From assembly GCA_964651435.1 (NCBI GenBank), contig CAZYVU010000005.1, positions 44,717-108,716 of the forward strand: 64,000 bases of DNA, written 5' to 3'. Positions 60,156 to 64,000 of the stretch are shown here, piece by piece. Made by a program: the position numbers and the translations under genes. Source of the DNA: CAZYVU01 sp964651435. GTDB taxonomy: Bacteria; Desulfobacterota; Syntrophorhabdia; Syntrophorhabdales; CAYQXL01. Position 1 is the stretch's first letter. The number at the start of each line of letters is the position of its first letter. The notes under the pieces were generated by a model, which was not told the origin of the DNA, did no database searches, and saw nothing but the letters and a program-made list of their open reading frames with translations.

Positions 60156-60190
60156 ATTTGCCCATAGGAACGTTTCGAGCTGCCCCCATG
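60155..60190 (+). repeat. Cassette 3' repeat, copy 1
   Basis: AATTTGCCCATAGGAACG, then TTTCGAGC and CCCCCATG, follows the retropepsin gene directly. It matches the sequence after the toxin gene at 60759-60795 over about 33 of 36 bases. Confidence 0.55.
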
Positions 60191-60233
60191 CGGGCAGCCG
60201 GAGACAGGGACCTCGCCCATCTTCCCGCAACAC

Positions 60234-60256
60234 GGAAGTTGTGGTACAATCCTGAG
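60234..60256 (+). repeat. Cassette 5' repeat, copy 2
   Basis: GGAAGTTGTGGTACAATCC with TGAG before the antitoxin gene repeats the block at 59505-59530, with one A missing and one C/T shift. It supports a shared promoter or recombination junction. Confidence 0.55.
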
Positions 60257-60283
60257 AAGAAAACCCATGAAGGCAGGTGCCCC

Positions 60284-60496
60284 ATGCCAAGCATAGCAGC
60301 GACGAAAAAGGTATCTGAGTTGACGGTCGGCGAGCTTCGGGAGCTCATCCAGGACACCGTAGGCAGTATGATTGACCCTGATTACGGAATGGAGCTTCGC
60401 CCCGAGGTCGAGCAGGAATTGCGCGAGTCCTTGTCCCGGGAAGGCGAGGGCAAGCTATACAGTACAGCAGAAGTAAAAGCTTTGTTGGGGCTGTAG
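60284..60496 (+). CDS. Antitoxin-like protein
   Basis: This 70-residue protein begins at ATG 60284 and carries TKKVSELTVGELRELIQDTV, then a helical, acidic C-terminal half (RPEVEQELRESLSREGEG). The SELTVGELRELI pattern is typical of antitoxins that pair with RelE/ParE toxins. Its stop codon TAG is directly followed by the toxin's TTG. A longer frame upstream lacks conservation. Confidence 0.72.
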   Translation: MPSIAATKKVSELTVGELRELIQDTVGSMIDPDYGMELRPEVEQELRESLSREGEGKLYSTAEVKALLGL

Positions 60497-60751
60497 TTGG
60501 AGCCCCTCTATCTACCGAAGGCTATCGAAGATCTTCGAAGGCTCGACAAGGCCGTTTCCGCAAGAATCATCGAAAAGATTTCGTGGATAGCGCTCAATGC
60601 AGAACTCGTGAACCACACGCCCCTTGCCAGCTCCCTCAGCGATTTCTATAAGCTCCGTGTCGGCGACTGGCGCGTCCTGTACGAGGTGGACAGGCCGGGC
60701 GATAGAGTCATCATCCACAAGGTCGGCCATCGCAAGGACATCTACAAATAG
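60497..60751 (+). CDS. RelE/ParE-family toxin
   Basis: This 84-residue protein has the RelE/ParE fold pattern: an N-terminal helix pair (KAIEDLRRLDKAVSARIIEK), then beta-strands with FYKLRVGDWRVLYEVDRPGD and the C-terminal IIHKVGHRKDIYK. It starts with TTG directly after the antitoxin's stop, the usual arrangement for a type II toxin-antitoxin operon, in which the antitoxin neutralises an mRNA-cleaving or gyrase-targeting toxin. Confidence 0.82.
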   Translation: MEPLYLPKAIEDLRRLDKAVSARIIEKISWIALNAELVNHTPLASSLSDFYKLRVGDWRVLYEVDRPGDRVIIHKVGHRKDIYK

Positions 60752-60758
60752 CGCCCTC

Positions 60759-60795
60759 AATTTTGCCTGTAGGAGCGTTTTTCGAGCCCACCCAT
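60759..60795 (+). repeat. Cassette 3' repeat, copy 2
   Basis: AATTTTGCCTGTAGGAGCG, then TTTTTCGAGC and CCACCCATAG, follows the toxin gene. With copy 1 at 60155 it brackets the toxin-antitoxin cassette. Confidence 0.55.
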
Positions 60796-60873
60796 AGGTT
60801 GATATAGGTCTCCCTCTCAAAATGCATTCCTGGGCGCCTGGCGGGCAGATTTCAGTCATCCAGAACGTTACCT

Positions 60874-61137
60874 CTAATCCAGTGCCTGATCCCAAGGCGC
60901 TTCTTTGGCGTCAGGAATGGAGTCGATGACGTTCCTGGAATTGACACGCGTATATAACCTCCACCATTCATCCAAGTTGTCAGTGCAGGCGGACCATCCC
61001 GCCCCAGGCTCATAGCGGGCGGGCAAACCGGCACGAATGTACTTCTTGAAGATATGGTCCGATATATTGCCCATGTATACACGAATCTCGTCTTTGCAGG
61101 TGAGGACCTTTGGGGAGGGTTCGATTCGCAATGTCAA
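60874..61137 (-). CDS. HTH protein, phage small-terminase/excisionase-like
   Basis: This 87-residue protein starts with TTG 61137 after an in-frame stop. Residues 15-50 read CKDEIRVYMGNISDHIFKKY followed by IRAGLPARYEPGAGW, a winged HTH pattern typical of phage DNA-packaging small subunits and excisionases. It lies downstream of the terminase large subunit gene on the same strand. An AT-rich stretch (TTTATATATAC) upstream may hold its promoter. Confidence 0.6.
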   Translation of the reverse strand: MTLRIEPSPKVLTCKDEIRVYMGNISDHIFKKYIRAGLPARYEPGAGWSACTDNLDEWWRLYTRVNSRNVIDSIPDAKEAPWDQALD

Positions 61138-61385
61138 CGACCGATAACGTAGTTATTTGGATAAAGAAACCTGGCTGCCACCTTAGCCCAGAAGGCTGTG
61201 TCTTTTGTGGCGTGCTCCCATTCTCTTCTTGTGAGGTTTACCCGGTTCCTTAGCCGATCCAATGGGGTTTGTATATATAAACATTTGAAACGAAACGGAT
61301 AATATTGTTGAGAGCCTAAGTGAACGCCGCACGTCGCCGTTACCCTCGGGGGAAAATGTCCAGGTAGGACCCGCGACGCTCTTGA

Positions 61386-63123
61386 TCACCACTCTCTGCG
61401 CCGCTCAAGCCAGGAAGGTGCTTTGAATTCTCGCTCAGCCGATGGGACCATCGCCCGTCGGGTATGTGGTCCAGACTGGACAGAAGGCACCCCATGTTTC
61501 TGATACTCTCTGATGTGCTCAAGGAGCTTGCCGAGGTTCGCCCCTGTGATAGCCAGGGCTGCCATAGCATAGACGCGACAATCGAGGGCGTCGTTCCTCG
61601 GCCGTGTTTTGACCCACTCGCGGTATGGGTGCCCGTGCCTGAACCTCGTGACGATCTTCTCGGCGGTGAGTTGGGCAAAGTATTCCTCGTCGTAGTGAAA
61701 AGGGAAGTGCATATAGCCGGGCCCGGGCTCTTCTATCTTCATTCTTGCGTACACGGAGCTCTTGGCCGTGTCCACGCCGATCATGAATAGTTTGACTTGT
61801 CCCGTGTTGTTTACTGAGGGGCGCGAGACCAAGGGACTCCCCGCTATGCTCGAACCCTTGACGGCATAAATACGCCTTGCTTGCCGTGGCTTTACGAATG
61901 CATAGGCGTCGGACGTGTGGTGTCCGCCCGTATCGATGCAGGCACATGCCACCCGTAAATGTACACCTGACTCGTGCTCCCATGTTTGACCCAGGAAAGC
62001 ATCAAGATCATTCCACACATCCGGGCGAGCAGGATCTCCATGAAAGACCTTATATTCCATACTCCAAGACTCTTCTGCCTCGCCCCACGCGACTATCTCA
62101 CACTCCAGTCGATCATCCTGACAGTCAATGCCGGCCGTCAATATAGCCGCGTCCATAGGTACGACAGGGCCATACCGCTCCCTTCTGCTGAAAAGGCTGT
62201 TGTCGTCAATCACTTCCCCGCCTTCTTCCCAGCATTCGGCAAGGCTTGTGTTGATAAACGTCCGCAAGGTTTCTGGGCTCTTCTTCGCCTCCAGGAAGCC
62301 CTGAGCGATGCTGCTGAAGGTCGTCCATGGGCTGTATAACTCATTCAAGTGGAAGCCTGCCGTTCCCCTAAACTCCTTTTCGGCTCTCCACTCGCCCTCT
62401 TTAAGGATCTTGATCTTGTCCGCATCAGTGATGGCGGCATGACAGCCTGAACACTCGTATTCCGCCCGGTGCGCTTCGTTTCTGGGCCAGTGAACTTGTC
62501 CCCACATCAATGGCTGATAGTGCCCGCAGTGAGGGCAGGGGACGTAGTAGCGTCTCTTATCGGATTCTTCATAGGCCATCTCGATCCGGCTGATTCCCTT
62601 AACGGTAGGGGAAGAGACCAACACCTTCTTCCTGTTCCAAAATGTAGTTGAGCGCTTAAAGGCCAGGTTCACGGGATCGCCTTCGGCGCCCGCGCTTTGC
62701 GGATAACGGTCAACCTCATCGCAGAGGACAACGCGAATCGGCCTCGATGCAAGCGATGCAGGACTATTTGCCCCCGATATGGTGATGTGTCCGCCCTTAT
62801 ACCGTTTGTGAAGGATCGTGTTCTCGCTGTCCCGTGTTCTGATGTCACTCACCTTGCCTCGTAACGCCGGGGTGTCTCTCAGCATGGGGGCGAGGCGATC
62901 CTTGCTCCAGGCCATGCCCATTTCAAGCGTTGGCTGCACCACGAGGATAGGTGCCGGATCCTGGTCGATGTAATACCCTACGGCATTATTCAGGACTTCA
63001 GTCTTTCCAATCTGGCTGGATGTCATGAGCACAACGGTTTCAACGAGCGGATCGGAGAGGGCGTCCATGATTCCCTTTTGAAAAGGAGCGCGGCTTGTGT
63101 ACCACTTGCCCGGCTCTGCCGAC
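61386..63123 (-). CDS. Phage terminase large subunit, GpA type, 5'-truncated
   Basis: About 579 residues of a GpA-family packaging ATPase/nuclease are present. Homology starts abruptly at SAEPGKWYTSRAPFQKGIMD, the segment that in intact proteins lies some 40-60 residues from the start. Walker A region TSSQIGKTE, Walker B VVLCDEVDRYP, a zinc-finger CPHCGHYQPL/CSGC pair and nuclease motifs GIDCQDDRLE and NDALDCRVYAM follow. The same frame continues upstream to 63404, but there it is only the reverse complement of the brxL gene. The 5' end is therefore lost at the junction near 63.12 kb, and a functional start is not evident. Confidence 0.85.
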
Positions 63124-64000
63124 CTCTTTGGGTGGAAACATCGCAAAGACAAGCCAGGCCTTGTTCTCAAGTATGATCTTGTGGCCTTCGACGAGGTTGC
63201 AGGATCGAACTTCAAGACGGAGAGCGACAAGCAGATGTACAAGGGGTACATGGAGCAGGGCTCGTTCTCCCGCGGCGACGATAAAGGAACGCTCTCTGCC
63301 GATGCCGGGATCGTGTTCAACGGCAACATCGATGGCGACGCGGAAACGACCGCCCGCATCTCCCACCTCTTCGCACCCCTGCCTGATGCCATCCGCCACG
63401 ACATGGCCTTTCACGACCGCTGGCACGCCTATCTGCCGGGCTGGGAAATCCCCAAGATGCAGACCAACTACTTCACCTCTCATATGGGATTCATCTCCGA
63501 CTATGTGGCGGAGATCTTCCACGAGGAGTTGAGAAAGCGCAATTACGCCGATGTCTACGATCATTTTTTCAGCCTCGGCAGCCATGTGGAGGAGCGGGAC
63601 AGAAAGGCGATAGCAAAAGCGACCTCGGGCCTCGTCAAGCTCATACACCCCGATGGCATCTGCTCCGAAGAAGAAACCAGAGAGTACCTTACCTTTTCCG
63701 TCGAGCTTCGCAGGCGCGTGAAGGAGCAGTTGAAGCGAATGGGGGGGATCGAGTATTCGAAGGTGAACCTCTCCTTCATCAACAAGGTGACAGGTCAAGA
63801 AACGTTCGTATCCTGCAAGGAACTTGGAGCAACCCAGCTAATTCCCGAAGGCCCGCTGGCGCCGGGAGACGTTTTCACGGTGGGATTCGACTCCGGCGAA
63901 GGGCGCTACTCCCTCTACCGGATTCAGACAACGGCCCTTCCGGGTGAGATATTGTCAATAGTTGGTGACGAGTTTTTTTCACGGCCTATCCTATCGTCCA
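63082..64000 (+). CDS. brxL: BrxL-type Lon-like ATPase/protease (BREX), 5'-truncated, runs off window
   Basis: About 300 residues of a BrxL homologue run off the right edge. The visible part starts at about ADLFGWKHRKDKPGLV and carries the Walker B LVAFDEVAG, MYKGYMEQGSFSRG, FNGNIDGDAETTAR, HLFAPLPDAI, FHDRWHAYLPGWEIPK and a helical region up to RRRVKEQLKRMGGIEYS. These match BREX BrxL (COG4930), an AAA+ ATPase fused to a Lon-like protease. The N-terminal part with Walker A (GTGKSH) is missing because the frame is closed by TGA at 63079 and the terminase gene begins in the opposite direction at the same point. The protease domain lies outside the window. Confidence 0.85.
63100..63130. other. 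Junction joining two 5'-truncated divergent genes
   Basis: The terminase homology on the minus strand and the BrxL homology on the plus strand start within a few bases of each other, without intergenic sequence, promoter or start codons. Both genes lack their 5' parts here. No repeat or IS end is seen at the point. Confidence 0.7.

Noticed and set aside
61183..61392. 69-codon minus-strand frame starting with GTG at the terminase stop
   Set aside because: The stop/start overlap is tempting for a phage head-tail gene, but composition is not coding-like and no gpW or portal-like pattern is seen; it may be chance.
63124..63404. Upstream extension of the terminase frame
   Set aside because: This part is only the reverse complement of the brxL gene and has no terminase similarity.
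56578..64000. Insertion sequence or transposase in the island
   Set aside because: No DDE transposase, IS terminal repeats or target-site duplications are visible.

Overview
The window reads as a chromosomal stretch of a strictly anaerobic, probably syntrophic or fermentative bacterium, most likely Desulfobacterota (Syntrophorhabdus/Syntrophus-like). This is inferred from gene content and moderately high GC, not from a marker gene. Supporting content: class III ribonucleotide reductase with its activase, a tungsten/molybdenum aldehyde:ferredoxin oxidoreductase, glutaconate-type CoA-transferase, a 2-hydroxyacyl-CoA dehydratase/benzoyl-CoA-reductase-type activase, a crotonyl-CoA to acetyl-CoA beta-oxidation set, two complete branched-chain-amino-acid-type ABC importers, a TAXI-TRAP importer and SelB.

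Layout. 1-3.0 kb: the end of a methyltransferase-like gene, then a tightly overlapping block of ChbG/YdjC deacetylase, ATP-grasp ligase and GT4 glycosyltransferase. 3.2-15.9 kb (minus strand): a phosphotransferase/P-loop kinase fusion, and upstream of it an eleven-gene catabolic operon reading XRE-cupin regulator, livKGFHM, Fe-alcohol dehydrogenase, AOR, aroE-like dehydrogenase, gctA, gctB. 16-20 kb: a CBS protein and a TAXI-TRAP transporter. 20-26.7 kb: divergent acyl-CoA modules (acyl-CoA dehydrogenase, biotinyl carrier and activase against hbd, crotonase and thiolase). 26.9-32.8 kb: secreted nuclease, membrane-anchored AAA ATPase with SH3 domain, SelB, GspE/PilB ATPase. 32.9-37.6 kb: a second livKHMGF operon. 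37.8-46.5 kb: a lysine-less HisC/CobD-like protein, 5'-nucleotidase, a large secreted DUF1566/InlB-repeat protein and assorted membrane proteins. 46.5-49.7 kb: nrdD-glutaredoxin-nrdG under a tandem NrdR-box candidate. 49.8-56.5 kb: housekeeping genes (galT-like, suhB, V4R protein, histidine kinase, ogt, larE, tadA).

From 56.4 kb to the right edge lies a mobile island inserted at tRNA-Ser(CGA). It carries a tyrosine integrase, an excisionase-like HTH gene, an array of small cassettes (DUF4124-like, DUF5678 with retropepsin, toxin-antitoxin) bounded by recurring 5' and 3' intergenic sequences, a GpA-type terminase large subunit, and at the very edge a BrxL-type (BREX) Lon-like ATPase gene. The terminase and brxL genes are both 5'-truncated at the same point near 63.12 kb and run away from each other, so this is either a real recombination scar or an assembly chimera.

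How the genes may work together (inference): the large operon would import a small organic acid or alcohol and take it through alcohol, aldehyde and acid to a CoA thioester. The acyl-CoA dehydrogenase, biotin carrier, hbd, crotonase and thiolase genes fit a glutaryl-CoA/glutaconyl-CoA/crotonyl-CoA route to acetyl-CoA. Two loci of degenerate 7-bp repeats sit inside operons (liv2 and nrd) and share one phase and an AGTnnnn unit, which suggests a genome-wide repeat family.
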